From Paulinella micropora (taxonomy: Eukaryota; Cercozoa; Imbricatea; Euglyphida), in contig BJOX01000133.1 in NCBI GenBank assembly GCA_009731375.1, positions 590,798 to 615,284 of the forward strand: a stretch of 24,487 nt of DNA, read 5' to 3'. The notes beneath the pieces were generated by a model. That model saw only the letters and a list, made by a program, of their open reading frames with translations, made no database searches and was not told the origin of the DNA. A program made the position numbers and the translations under genes. Shown in pieces: positions 1 to 12,158 of this stretch (its first letter is position 1; the number at the start of each line of letters is the position of its first letter).

Positions 1-360
1 AAAAGGGAGGAGCTTGGGGTGGAGGATGGGGGCGAGGAGGTGATTGACCTCACTGAGGTTCCATCAGCTTCTGTCCCACCCTCTCCCCCAAGTGACGTTG
101 ATGTTGCGCGGCGCGGCCGTCCGCGCAGTGTGGACGTCCTGGCTAGAGAGAGGGGTTCGGGAGCGCAGCGTAGTGTCTCCGAGTTCTTCTCTTCAGCTAA
201 CACCCTCGCATCTAGCTCTTCATGCACTTCACAGCCCCCATCTGCCCCTGCTGTCGCTGTTGCTGCTATGTCTGTTTGGTGTTCTGACAATGCGTTGGGA
301 TCGGCTGACCCCGGTGACCCAATGGAGGCACATGTCGAGGATCTGGATCTGATGCTATAG
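1..360 (+). CDS. 3' end of an unidentified ORF (partial), possibly the end of a LINE
   Basis: The frame is open from base 1 to a TAG at 358-360, giving about 119 residues of a protein whose start lies outside the window. The segment is low in complexity and acidic near its N-terminal end. It contains E-V-I-D-L-T (from about residue 14), which matches the classical SUMO-interacting core V/I-I-D-L-T, and R-R-G-R-P-R near residue 40, which resembles an AT-hook. Ser/Pro/Ala-rich sequence follows, then an acidic end (EDLDLML). I do not recognise the family. The stop is only about 12 bp before a (TTA)n tract, and the last ~50 bp resemble the 3' end of the SINE family described below. It could therefore be the C-terminus of a non-LTR retrotransposon protein rather than a host gene. 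It could also be the terminal exon of a host nuclear protein. Confidence 0.4.
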   Translation, partial: KREELGVEDGGEEVIDLTEVPSASVPPSPPSDVDVARRGRPRSVDVLARERGSGAQRSVSEFFSSANTLASSSSCTSQPPSAPAVAVAAMSVWCSDNALGSADPGDPMEAHVEDLDLML

Positions 361-371
361 TCTGAGGAAGC

Positions 372-372
372 C

Positions 373-418
<46 letters not shown>

Positions 419-430
419 TATTATTTAATA

Positions 431-501
<71 letters not shown>

Positions 502-572
502 TATCACTATTATTATTATGATTATGATTATTATTATTATTATTATTAGTATTAGTATTAGTATTAGTATTA

Positions 573-636
<64 letters not shown>
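372..636. repeat. (TTA)n microsatellite
   Basis: This is a run of TTA units with scattered GAT and AGT interruptions. It lies between the open frame ending at 360 and the first SINE. Elsewhere in the window the same trinucleotide forms the 3' tails of the SINEs, so this tract is best read as the tail of an upstream retroelement into which SINE copy A inserted. Confidence 0.85.
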
Positions 637-637
<1 letters not shown>

Positions 638-639
638 GT

Positions 640-888
640 GGCACCGCGATAGCCCAGTGGTTAAGGTCTAGACCATCTGGGACCTGTCGCCAGTTCGATT
701 CCCGTCGGTGCCAGTATTTTCAAAGGATATTTTCTTTGAAAGTATTGGTCTGTCTGGAAGGCTTGGAGCTGCCTTGCGGGGGTGTCAGTAGAGCCTATCG
801 TCAAATCTTCGTACTCCCCTCACGGGTGAGACGATTGAGGCACATGTGCAGAAATGCATTCGCCATTGACAGAGAAGCACTATTATTA
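640..888 (+). mobile_element. tRNA-derived SINE, copy A
   Basis: The 5' part (640-712) is tRNA-like. GGCACCG at its start is complementary to CGGTGCC at its end. It has an A-box-like TAGCCCAGTGGTTAAGG and a B-box-like AGTTCGATTCC. The T stem pairs poorly, so it is a tRNA-related SINE head rather than a working tRNA. A body of about 170 bp follows, including CTTGCGGGGGTGTCA and CCCCTCACGGGTGAGACGAT, and ends in AGAAGCAC followed by (TTA)n. The tail runs into an assembly gap. Four copies of this family are recognisable in the window. Confidence 0.8.
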
Positions 889-1094
889 NNNNNNNNNNNN
901 NNNNNNNNNNNNNNNNNNNNNNNNNNNNNNNNNNNNNNNNNNNNNNNNNNNNNNNNNNNNNNNNNNNNNNNNNNNNNNNNNNNNNNNNNNNNNNNNNNNN
1001 NNNNNNNNNNNNNNNNNNNNNNNNNNNNNNNNNNNNNNNNNNNNNNNNNNNNNNNNNNNNNNNNNNNNNNNNNNNNNNNNNNNNNNNNNNNNNN
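889..1094. other. assembly gap (N)
   Basis: This is an unresolved stretch of N, flanked by TTA units on both sides, so it probably lies inside a microsatellite tail. Confidence 0.99.
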
Positions 1095-1127
<33 letters not shown>

Positions 1128-1137
1128 CATTATTATA

Positions 1138-1383
1138 TCAAGTTCTACCATCTGGGCCCTGTCGCCAGTTCGATTCCCGTCGGTGCCACCAGTATTTTCA
1201 TTGAACATACCGGTCCGTCTGGATCAGTATTTTCATTGAACATACCGGTCCGTCTGGAGGTGTTGGAACTGCCCTTGCGGGGGTGTCATTAGAGCTTATC
1301 GTCAATTCTTCGTACTCCCCTCACGGGTGAGACGATGGAGGCGCATGTGCAGAAATGCATTAGCCATTGACAGAGAAGCACTA
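1138..1383 (+). mobile_element. SINE copy B, 5'-truncated
   Basis: The copy starts within the tRNA-like head at TCAAGTTCTACC and has lost the A box. It continues through the B-box region and the same body as copy A. A segment of about 36 bp ending in CATACCGGTCCGTCTGGA occurs twice in tandem (about 1190-1221 and 1227-1258). The minus-strand copies C and D also carry a doubled version of this segment, whereas copy A does not. That suggests a subfamily defined by an internal duplication. The copy ends in AGAAGCAC followed by (TTA)n. Confidence 0.8.
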
Positions 1384-4191
<2,808 letters not shown>

Positions 4192-4268
4192 TTCCTATTG
4201 AGGTCGGAACCTCAAGTTTTCTATCACCCATACACATCCACACACACACACACACACACACACACAAT

Positions 4269-4429
4269 GAGCAATGATTTCAAACGCTTCGTTCTCAGCC
4301 ACTTCTGATCTTCGCGGCTTGTGTAGTGGCTCATTTGAAAGCTCTCATCAAGAGCTGTCTAATGAGCCATAACACAGGTTGTAAATGCAAATATTGACTG
4401 AGATCGAAGCGCTTGAAGTGATTGTTCTA
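4269..4429. mobile_element. hairpin MITE, family 1, copy 1
   Basis: The element is an imperfect palindrome. GAGCAATGATTTCAAACGCT at the left pairs with AGCGCTTGAAGTGATTGTTC at the right, and the centre folds as GGCTCATTT...AATGAGCC and AGCTCTCATCAAGAGCT. A homologous element in the opposite orientation lies at 15055-15254. No transposase is present, so it would be non-autonomous. The flanks (CA)n and (ACAT)n obscure any target-site duplication. Confidence 0.65.
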
Positions 4430-4446
4430 CATACAAACACACATAC

Positions 4447-4561
4447 ATGCAGGTCGAAACCTCAAATATTCTATCACCACGGGTAATTTTCGGACCAAAG
4501 CCGGGTTCCACCGCTTAGCCAGCAAGTCTTTCTTCAAAAGGACACCCTTCAGAGGTACCAT
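4447..4561 (-). CDS. candidate minus-strand exon
   Basis: On the minus strand an open frame of 38 codons follows an acceptor-like GATAGACAG and ends at a donor GTATGTGTG that opens into microsatellite. The translation includes [20 protein letters not shown] followed by [10 protein letters not shown]. It is basic and not repetitive, unlike everything around it. Its 3' edge (VIE.LRFRP) is repeated about 250 bp away on the far side of the family-1 MITE (about 4190-4222). I do not recognise the protein family. It could be a single exon, or a fragment of an old element. Confidence 0.35.
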
Positions 4562-4587
4562 CTGTCTATCGATATCAAATAGGTAGC

Positions 4588-4781
4588 ATAGGTAACACAT
4601 ACATACATACATACATGCATATATACATAGATACATACATACATACATACATGCATGCATACATGCATACATACATACATACATACACATACACAGACAG
4701 ACACACACACACACACACATACATACACACACATACATACACACATACACATATACATACATACATACATACGTACATACA

Positions 4782-4813
<32 letters not shown>

Positions 4814-4891
4814 CATACATATACATACATACACACACATATACATACATACATACATACATACAACATACACACACACACACACACACTC

Positions 4892-4923
<32 letters not shown>

Positions 4924-4935
4924 TCACACACGCGC

Positions 4936-4987
<52 letters not shown>

Positions 4988-5016
4988 CTATATATATATA
5001 TATATATATTTGTATG

Positions 5017-5063
<47 letters not shown>
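4588..5063. repeat. (ACAT)n, (CA)n and (TA)n arrays
   Basis: A compound microsatellite: mainly ACAT units, then CA runs, then about 130 bp of TA units. Long open frames here are only translations of the repeat. I see no gene. Confidence 0.95.
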
Positions 5064-5065
<2 letters not shown>

Positions 5066-5108
5066 CTGGAGCCGTTTGGCACCGAAGGGCTTCGACAGTA
5101 TCCTATAT
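5064..5108 (+). repeat. duplicated copy of the exon-like segment at 5147
   Basis: GGCTGGAGCCGTTTGGCACC and the following bases match the segment at 5147 with two differences. Both copies are preceded by TATATAG and separated by about 40 bp of TA/CA microsatellite. This copy runs into ATATGTATAT, so if spliced it would use a different donor. Confidence 0.8.
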
Positions 5109-5146
5109 GTATATATATATACACACACATATATATATTTATATAG

Positions 5147-5193
5147 GGCTGGAACCGTTTGGCACCGAAGGGCTTCGGCAGTATCCTATACTG
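5147..5193 (+). CDS. candidate short exon
   Basis: A 47-nt segment lies between an acceptor-like TATATAG and a donor GTATGTATG that continues as an ATGT array. Read with two leading bases it gives [15 protein letters not shown] and ends in phase 0. It fits the window's general pattern of a short GC-richer exon whose donor opens into a tetranucleotide array. No family is recognised, and the assignment to any particular gene is unknown. Confidence 0.3.
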
Positions 5194-5374
5194 GTATGTA
5201 TGTATGTATGTATGCATGTATGTATGTATGTATGTATGCCTGTATGTATGTAATGTATGTACGTACGTTTGTATGCATGCATGCAAGATATGTATGTGTG
5301 TAAAGGTATGCATCATCATGCTATCAATCAACTAGGTTGTACTACTTCCACCACCACCACTACCACCACTACTA

Positions 5375-5436
<62 letters not shown>

Positions 5437-5600
5437 ATGTATGTATGCATGTATGTATGCATGTATGCAAGTATGTATGTATGTATGTATGTATGCATGT
5501 ATGTATGTATGTATGTATGCATGTATGTATGTATGTATGTATGTATGTACGTATGTATGTAAGTGTATGTATGTATGTGTATGTATGTATGCATATACTA
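5194..5600. repeat. (ATGT)n array interrupted by (CTA)n
   Basis: ATGT units run from the donor-like GTATGTATG at 5194. They are interrupted at 5341-5434 by a CAC/CTA trinucleotide tract and then resume. Long open frames here are repeat translations. Confidence 0.95.
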
Positions 5601-5623
5601 TGTTATATGTTCTATGTGTATAG

Positions 5624-5703
5624 TTAACCATCGATCACTATAAGTGGATTTCTGAATCAATACAATATCTGTCCGAGCGCAACGCGAGCTATTCGGCCAA
5701 GGG
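5624..5703 (+). CDS. candidate short exon
   Basis: After GTGTATAG the sequence is open for 26 codons and reads [20 protein letters not shown] then ASYSAK. It ends near GG|GTCAAG, just before the GATA/GATT block. Its phase-0 start matches the phase-0 end of the candidate exon at 5193. The amino-acid composition looks natural, but I recognise no family and the donor is weak. Confidence 0.25.
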
Positions 5704-5705
5704 GT

Positions 5706-5706
5706 C

Positions 5707-5743
<37 letters not shown>

Positions 5744-5882
5744 TGATTGATTGATTGGTTGGTTGGTTGGTTGGTCGGTTGCTTGATTGATTGATTGATT
5801 GGTTGGTTGGTTGGTTGGTTGATTGATTGATTGGTTGGTTGGTTGGTTGGTTGCTTGATTGATTGATTGATTGGTTGGTTGG

Positions 5883-5913
<31 letters not shown>

Positions 5914-5934
5914 GTTGGTTGGTTGGTTGGTTGG

Positions 5935-5969
<35 letters not shown>

Positions 5970-6096
5970 GTTGGTTGGTTGGTTGGTTGGTTGGTTGGGT
6001 GGTTGGTTGGTTAGTTGGTTGATTGATTGATTGGTTGGTTGGTTGGTTGGTTGGTTGGTTGGTTGATTTGATTTGATTTGATTTGATTTGATTTGA

Positions 6097-6144
<48 letters not shown>

Positions 6145-6203
6145 GTTGGTTGGTTGATAGGTAAGTAGGTTGATAGATAGATAGATAGATAGATAGGTAG
6201 GTG

Positions 6204-6266
<63 letters not shown>

Positions 6267-6287
6267 TGGTTGATAGGTAAGTAGGTT

Positions 6288-6356
<69 letters not shown>

Positions 6357-6375
6357 GTAGGTAGGTAGGTAGGTG

Positions 6376-6452
<77 letters not shown>

Positions 6453-6453
6453 G

Positions 6454-6550
<97 letters not shown>
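5706..6550. repeat. (GATA)n, (GATT)n and (GGTT)n compound array
   Basis: About 845 bp of tetranucleotide repeat: GATA, then alternating blocks of GATT and GGTT, a short GATTT block, then GATA with GGTA interruptions. Several blocks repeat as higher-order modules, with GATT and GGTT alternating. No gene is seen. Confidence 0.95.
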
Positions 6551-6599
6551 GAAATATCGACCAATGTCAGAAAAAAGGAGCTTCTGATTTCGTCAACCA
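6551..6599. repeat. fragment of a dispersed segment, cut by a gap
   Basis: TGAAATATCGACCAATGTCA followed by GAAAAAAGGAGCTTCTGATT recurs almost exactly at 7062-7110, and its first part also recurs at 7018-7046. The three copies sit beside GATA repeats, so the segment appears to have been copied along with them. The assembly gap 6600-6942 follows. Confidence 0.8.
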
Positions 6600-6942
6600 N
6601 NNNNNNNNNNNNNNNNNNNNNNNNNNNNNNNNNNNNNNNNNNNNNNNNNNNNNNNNNNNNNNNNNNNNNNNNNNNNNNNNNNNNNNNNNNNNNNNNNNNN
6701 NNNNNNNNNNNNNNNNNNNNNNNNNNNNNNNNNNNNNNNNNNNNNNNNNNNNNNNNNNNNNNNNNNNNNNNNNNNNNNNNNNNNNNNNNNNNNNNNNNNN
6801 NNNNNNNNNNNNNNNNNNNNNNNNNNNNNNNNNNNNNNNNNNNNNNNNNNNNNNNNNNNNNNNNNNNNNNNNNNNNNNNNNNNNNNNNNNNNNNNNNNNN
6901 NNNNNNNNNNNNNNNNNNNNNNNNNNNNNNNNNNNNNNNNNN
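6600..6942. other. assembly gap (N)
   Basis: An unresolved stretch between two copies of the same dispersed segment. Collapse or mis-join of a repeat is possible here. Confidence 0.99.
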
Positions 6943-7461
6943 AAAGCCCAAGGGAGGGTCAGTGGCACCTCAAGTAGCCTTGGTTCACTCCGTGGAGTAA
7001 GTGATGAGATCAACTGATGAAATATCGACTAATGTCAGAAAAAAGAGATAGATAGATAGATGAGATATCGACTAATGTCAGAAAAAAGGAGCTTCTGATT
7101 TCGTCAACCAAGGAAGTCTGTGGGTAAAGTATTAACCCGATGCCCAGCTAAGCCGTGATGTTTGCACGGAAGGGACTGATACAGGCGATACCAAAGCTCC
7201 CTAGTACCAGGCGGGGCCAGGGCTCGTTCCATAAGCGCCCCTTGCAGAACGAGCTCCCACCTCCATTACAGAGGACCCAGTAAGCAGATGGAGTTTCGAG
7301 ACTGTTCGACAGTCTAGTATAAACCGACAGAGCACTGTGGGTTTTATTCCGGGCTCAACAAGCGAGAAAGGGCACCCTGAGGGAACAGGATTGTGCTTCC
7401 CGTCGCTATTTCGGCATGTGACTTATAGACGTATGGCTAGGCACACATAAGGCACCCCACC

Positions 7462-7463
<2 letters not shown>
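6943..7463. other. non-repetitive island with no recognised gene
   Basis: About 520 bp of moderately GC-rich sequence with stops in all frames. It contains two further copies of the TGAAATATCGACTAATGTCA segment, separated by a short GATA run. I see no exon with convincing splice sites and no tRNA-like boxes. It may be the body of an unrecognised interspersed element. Confidence 0.4.
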
Positions 7464-7536
<73 letters not shown>

Positions 7537-7973
7537 CGATTGATTGTTTGATTGATTGATTGATTGCTTGATTGCTTGATTAATTGATTGCTTGATTAAT
7601 TGATTGATTTATTCATTGATTGATTGATTGATTGATTTTGATTTTGATTTGATTTGATTTGATTTGATTTGATTTGATTTGCTTTGCTTTGCGTTATTTT
7701 GATTTGTGTTGCTTTGATTTGCGTTGCTTTGCTTTGATTTGATTTGATTTGCTTTGCTTTGATTTGTTTGGCTTTGCGTTGCTGTGCTTTGATTTGCTTT
7801 GCTTCGCTTTGTTTTGCTTTGTTTTGTTTTGTTTCGCTTTGCTTTGATTTGCTTTGCTTTGCTTTGTTTTGCTTTCTTTTGTTTTGCTTGGCTTGGCTTT
7901 GCTTTGCTTGGTTTTGCTTGGCTTGGCTTTGATTTGCTTTGGCTTGCTTGCTTGCTTCCTTGCTTCCTTGCTT
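7464..7973. repeat. (GATA)n then (GATT)n / (GATTT, GCTTT)n array
   Basis: GATA units to about 7536 are followed by GATT, then degenerate pentamers of the form GATTT, GCTTT and GTTTT, then GCTT. The gradual change between units suggests mutation and re-amplification of one array. Open frames here are repeat translations. Confidence 0.95.
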
Positions 7974-8052
7974 GTCGCCCAACCTTGACTTCTCACGTTC
8001 CTCCATATCCATATTAGACGGTATGAAAATGCGAAGGACGTGGTTCAAAACA
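7974..8052 (-). pseudogene. exon-like segment, paralogue 1
   Basis: Read on the minus strand this 79-bp island gives DVLNHVLRIFIPSNMDMEER followed by EKSRLGD. It is related to the island at 8918-9000, which reads DILRISMLSKMD and then meets a stop. The two differ at many bases but keep GTCGCCCAAC, the ATATC block and the AAAT/GGA pattern. It may be an old coding fragment or part of a dispersed element; no family is recognised. Confidence 0.3.
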
Positions 8053-8101
8053 TCAATCAATCAACCAATCAATCAACCAATTAATCAAGCAAGCAATCAA
8101 T

Positions 8102-8168
<67 letters not shown>

Positions 8169-8206
8169 GGAATCAAGCAATCAATCAAGCAATCAATAAA
8201 TCAAGC

Positions 8207-8247
<41 letters not shown>

Positions 8248-8528
8248 GCAAGCAAGCAAGCAATCAATCAATCAATCAATCAATCAAATCAATCAATCAA
8301 GCAAGCAAGCAAGCAAGCAAGCAATCAATCAATCAATCAAGCAAGCAATCAATCAAGCAAGCAATCAATCAATCAAGCAAGCAATCAATCAATCAAGCAA
8401 GCAATCAATCAATCAATTAACCAAGCAAGCAATCAATCAATCAATCAATTAATCAAGCAAGCAATCAAGCAATCAATCAAGCAATCAATCAATCAATCAA
8501 GCAAGCAATCAATCAATCAATCAATCAA
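8053..8528. repeat. (AATC)n / (AAGC)n array
   Basis: About 475 bp of CAAT/CAAG tetranucleotides. It is the reverse complement of the GATT/GCTT type found on the other side of the 7974-8052 island, so the two arrays could pair as a very long imperfect hairpin. Confidence 0.95.
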
Positions 8529-8576
8529 TAAGTCTTTACACCTAGGCCGAATAGCTGGCATTGCGATTGTGCTGTA

Positions 8577-8578
8577 TG

Positions 8579-8638
<60 letters not shown>

Positions 8639-8657
8639 ATGTCTATCTGTCTGTTTG

Positions 8658-8690
<33 letters not shown>

Positions 8691-8697
8691 ATGTCTA

Positions 8698-8746
<49 letters not shown>

Positions 8747-8795
8747 ATCTATCTATCTGTCTGTCTGTCTATCTGTCTGTCTATCTGTCTATCTG

Positions 8796-8835
<40 letters not shown>

Positions 8836-8917
8836 CCTACTTACCTCCTATCTATCTATTTATCAATCTATCAATCTATCAATCTATCAACCTATCTATC
8901 TATCTATTTCTCCTTGA
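8577..8917. repeat. (ATCT)n array
   Basis: ATCT units with GTCT, ACCT and AATC interruptions. It is the complementary strand of the GATA arrays to the left of 8000. Confidence 0.95.
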
Positions 8918-9000
8918 GTCGCCCAACGTTGGATCTCCACTTTTCTCAATATCTATCCATCTTTGATAGCATGGAAATCCTCAGGATATCGCTCAGATTC
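8918..9000 (-). pseudogene. exon-like segment, paralogue 2
   Basis: The minus-strand reading resembles the 7974-8052 segment (ENLSDILRISMLSKMDRY against DVLNHVLRIFIPSNMDMEER) but contains an in-frame TGA. It is a decayed relative of that segment, and the shared bases are visible directly. The remaining sequence to about 9093 is non-repetitive, with no recognised gene. Confidence 0.3.
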
Positions 9001-9093
9001 TCCTGTTCTGAGCCTATCAAATGATGGCTTTAACATGCCCCTGCCGTTTCCTTTGTTGAAGCGGTAATTAGTGTGGTGAACGTTGCATTCTTC

Positions 9094-9133
<40 letters not shown>

Positions 9134-9166
9134 CCTATCTATCTATCTATCTACCTATCTATCTAC

Positions 9167-9224
<58 letters not shown>

Positions 9225-9230
9225 CTATCT
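9094..9230. repeat. (ATCT)n array before exon 9237
   Basis: ATCT/ACCT units form the pyrimidine-rich tail of a putative intron that ends in TTGGTAG at 9236. Confidence 0.9.
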
Positions 9231-9236
9231 TGGTAG

Positions 9237-9456
9237 GCTGGGCTTTTGGATCGAGTCCGACAGACTTCTCAAGTTCCTGTCCAAGCCTGAGCCTACCCCA
9301 AAAGCAGGAAATGGTAACAGCGCCCCCGCGGCGTACCGCGTCTGTGTCCAGTGCCCCGAGATCAAATGCTGCAACCCGAAGCTGAAGCTGGACCCAGAGA
9401 AAACGTCAACATCAACATCAACATCAACATCGGTGACCGGAGCGACCGCCATGCAG
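9237..9456 (+). CDS. exon of the microsatellite-intron gene, Cys-containing luminal segment
   Basis: An open frame of 73 codons lies between TTGGTAG and the donor GTATGTATG. After one leading base it reads LGFWIESDRLLKFLSKPEPT, with Lys/Pro-rich sequence next. Then comes a Cys-rich patch with VCVQCPEIKCC and finally a Ser/Thr run (T-S repeats) ending in TGATAMQ, phase 0. The cysteines would suit a secreted or luminal protein. No domain is recognised. I assign it to the kinase gene only because strand, phase and intron style match; it could belong to a separate upstream gene. The last 24 nt are duplicated at 9493-9516. Confidence 0.45.
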
Positions 9457-9492
9457 GTATGTATGTATGTATGTATGTATGTATGTATGTAT

Positions 9493-9516
9493 GTGACCGG
9501 AGCAACCGCAATGCAG
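9493..9516 (+). repeat. duplicate of the 3' edge and donor of exon 9237-9456
   Basis: GTGACCGGAGCAACCGCAAT followed by GCAG repeats bases 9433-9456 with two differences. It is again followed by GTATGTATG. It has no acceptor AG in front, so it cannot be an ordinary exon, but it offers a second donor 60 bp downstream of the first. Confidence 0.85.
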
Positions 9517-9630
9517 GTATGTATGTATGTATGTATGTATGTATGTATGTATGTATGCATGTATGCATGTATGTATGTATGTATGTATGTATGTATGTGT
9601 GTATGTATGTATGTGTGTGTATGTATGTAG

Positions 9631-9660
9631 AGGGCGTGCCCCGACGAGCTACCCGTGGAG
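9631..9660 (+). CDS. 30-nt exon
   Basis: The segment lies between ATGTATGTAG and GTATACTATC. It reads RACPDELPVE in phase 0 at both ends, which agrees with the phase-0 end of the preceding exon. It is the only GC-rich sequence between an ATGT array and an ATCT array. Its small size makes a chance match possible. Confidence 0.4.
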
Positions 9661-9674
9661 GTATACTATCTGTC

Positions 9675-9752
<78 letters not shown>

Positions 9753-9819
9753 ATCTATCTATCTATCTATCTCTCTCTCTCTACATATATATTTTTATAT
9801 ATCCATATATATCTATCTT

Positions 9820-9872
<53 letters not shown>

Positions 9873-10020
9873 GATCTTTCGATCTATCTATCTATCTATC
9901 TATCGATCTATCTATCTATCTATTTAACTATCTACCTACCTGCCTACCTACCTTTCTATCTATCTATCTATCTATATATCTATCTATCTATCTATCTATC
10001 TATCCATCTATCTATCTACG

Positions 10021-10064
<44 letters not shown>

Positions 10065-10193
10065 CATCTATCTATCCATCCATCCATCCATCCATCCATC
10101 CATCCATCCATCTATCCATCCATCTATCCATCCATCTATCCATCTACCTACCTCCCTCCCTACCACCACCTACCTACCTATCTATCCACCTAG
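9661..10193. repeat. intron made of (ATCT)n and (ATCC)n
   Basis: The segment begins with GTATAC and ends with CCACCTAG. Between them lie ATCT units with ATAT, ATCG, ACCT and ATCC variants. I see no other gene content. Confidence 0.8.
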
Positions 10194-10278
10194 GATGCTA
10201 TGCTGCTCCTTCCTCATCAATCGATGTCAAGCAAGCCTGCCTTCCTGAACGCGGCCCCCTGTCCGTCCTTGAGCAGTG
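10194..10278 (+). CDS. exon, 3' end uncertain
   Basis: After CCACCTAG, phase 0 reads DAMLLLPHQSMSSKPAFLNA and then APCPSLSS. The frame continues into a GAGAGA tract, so the donor must lie near 10279 (GTCTTG) or in the GA tract. No domain is recognised. It is placed in the gene from strand and from phase agreement with the 9631-9660 exon. Confidence 0.35.
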
Positions 10279-10285
10279 GTCTTGA

Positions 10286-10303
10286 GAGAGAGAGAGACAG
10301 AGA

Positions 10304-10357
<54 letters not shown>

Positions 10358-10459
10358 CAGACAGAGAGTGCTTTCTCTGAGCTGAGTTGCTGTAATTTTA
10401 ACTTTTGATCTTTATCTAACCTTGTCTATCTATCTCAACTACCTATCTGTTTATCTCAA

Positions 10460-10506
<47 letters not shown>

Positions 10507-10526
10507 CTATCTATCTAGCTAGCTAG

Positions 10527-10556
<30 letters not shown>
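10286..10556. repeat. (GA)n and (ATCT)n microsatellites
   Basis: A GAGA tract with CAGA interruptions (10286-10370), 50 bp of non-repetitive sequence, then ATCT units with an AGCT block at about 10517-10528. Confidence 0.9.
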
Positions 10557-10557
<1 letters not shown>

Positions 10558-10930
10558 CCTGTGCAGTCAAAAATTGGACTAATCTTCCTCTAGTCCGTAT
10601 TGGTGACTGCATTCCATCATAGCCGTCCAGTGTTGCATAGCCCGGGCTAGGTCCCTGCGGGGGTTTAGGCCTCATACAATGTCATCATTGTAGCTTGCGC
10701 AAGCTTACGGTGCTCAAAACACTTGGACTAACGGCTTCCTTTTCTTTCTCTTCTTCCTTATCCTCCCACTCTCCATTCCTAGATTGCCTTTTTCTTCAAC
10801 GTCCTTCCTCCTCTTCTTTTTCCAGAACACAGTCTACCCGTGATTCCCATCCCGGACACATGCACAGTACACAAATTATTGTTTGATGTGAAACTGCGTT
10901 CCTTTGCAAGGACTACATTCCTTTGCGACA
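10557..10930 (+). other. non-repetitive intron island with one candidate exon
   Basis: No long frame is present. The best splice-acceptor tract in the window lies here: a pyrimidine run ending CTTCTTTTTCCAG at 10825. It is followed by a frame with HSLPVIPIPDTCTVHKLLFD up to GTGAAA at about 10888. This could be an additional exon of the gene, but phase cannot be checked because the flanking exon borders are uncertain. Confidence 0.25.
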
Positions 10931-11016
10931 TCTCATCTATCTATCTACCTACCTACCATCCTACCTACCTACCATCCTACCTACCTACCTATCTACCTAC
11001 CTACCTATCTACCTAC

Positions 11017-11054
<38 letters not shown>
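10931..11054. repeat. (ATCT/ACCT)n array
   Basis: ATCT units mixed with CTAC blocks, ahead of the next exon. Confidence 0.9.
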
Positions 11055-11055
<1 letters not shown>

Positions 11056-11126
11056 AACAATTCTAAGGTGGTACCAGCTTTTCATCAATTGCAAGCTCGG
11101 GCACAATCCACCACAATGTTAATAAG

Positions 11127-11246
11127 AGTAACGGCCGACCACCGGAGTGGGTGAACCTGCCGGTCCGCTGGCTTGACCTGTCCGGCCCGCGCGTCACGGA
11201 CGAAATGGCCGCCCGATGGAGGAGCTGGATGTTGCACGGCGAGCTG
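11127..11246 (+). CDS. exon rich in Trp and Arg, start uncertain
   Basis: The frame reads SNGRPPEWVNLPVRWLDLSG and then PRVTDEMAARWRSWMLHGEL, with strongly GC-ending codons. The acceptor could be AATAAG at 11126 or GTACCAG at 11077, because the same frame is open back to 11078. The donor could be GTTAAC at 11247 or GTTATG at 11256; both keep phase 0, which the next exon requires. The better-looking GTATGT at 11261 would shift the frame of exon 12159 into a stop. The role is unknown; it lies N-terminal to the kinase core. Confidence 0.45.
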
Positions 11247-11259
11247 GTTAACTCTGTTA

Positions 11260-11352
11260 TGTATGTTTTATGTATGTATGTTTTCATGTACATAGCCTGT
11301 TTACACATGTATTTGTATGTGGGTGATGCGTGTAATGTTATCTAGTGCATAT

Positions 11353-11429
<77 letters not shown>

Positions 11430-11467
11430 TGTATGTATGTATGTATGTATGTATGTATGTATGTATG

Positions 11468-11527
<60 letters not shown>

Positions 11528-11657
11528 TGTATGTATGTATGTATGTGTATGTATGTATGTGTATGTATGTATGTATGTATGTATGTATGTATGTATGTAT
11601 GCATATATAAGATATATATACATATATAACATTAAATATATATATATATATATTATT

Positions 11658-11716
<59 letters not shown>

Positions 11717-11802
11717 TGTATGTATGTATGTATGTACGTACGTACGTACGTACGTACGTACGTATGTATGTATGTATGTATGTATGTATGTATGTATGTA
11801 TG

Positions 11803-11850
<48 letters not shown>

Positions 11851-12158
11851 TGTATGTGTATGTATGTATGTATGTATGCATATATATATATATATATGTA
11901 TGTATATATATATGGAAATATATAAGATATGTATACATATATATAGCATATATATATATTATTATTTTTATTTATTTATTTATTTATTTATTTATTAATT
12001 TATTAATTTATTTATTTATTTATTCAACTTATTCATTTATTCATTTATTCATTTATCATTTATTCACTTATTCACTTATCCATTTATTCATTTATTCATT
12101 TATCTATTTTACTTTATTTATTTATTTATTTAAATTATTTCTTTATTCATTTATTTAG
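11260..12158. repeat. intron of (ATGT)n, (TA)n and (ATTT)n
   Basis: About 900 bp of ATGT, TA and ATTT/ATTC arrays, with an ACGT block near 11736-11763. It ends in TTTATTTAG at 12158. The blocks TA-ATGT-TA-ATTT occur twice in the same order (about 11358-11716 and 11764-12000), a higher-order duplication. No gene is seen. Confidence 0.9.

Noticed and set aside
640-712. A functional tRNA gene
   Set aside because: A and B boxes and the acceptor pairing are present, but the T stem is badly mispaired, and the same head occurs in several copies joined to a common body and TTA tail. It is a SINE head.
4427-6951. Long open frames such as those over 4427-4945 and 5689-6951
   Set aside because: They translate ACAT, GATA or GATT repeats (or N) into short periodic peptides, with no non-repeat coding content beyond the small islands listed.
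7012-7046. Hammerhead-like CTGATGA...GAAA
   Set aside because: The conserved core is incomplete, and the other copies of the segment (6551, 7062) lack the CTG part.
8053-8528. CRISPR-like regular repeats
   Set aside because: Units are 4 bp with no unique spacers, in a eukaryotic repeat landscape.
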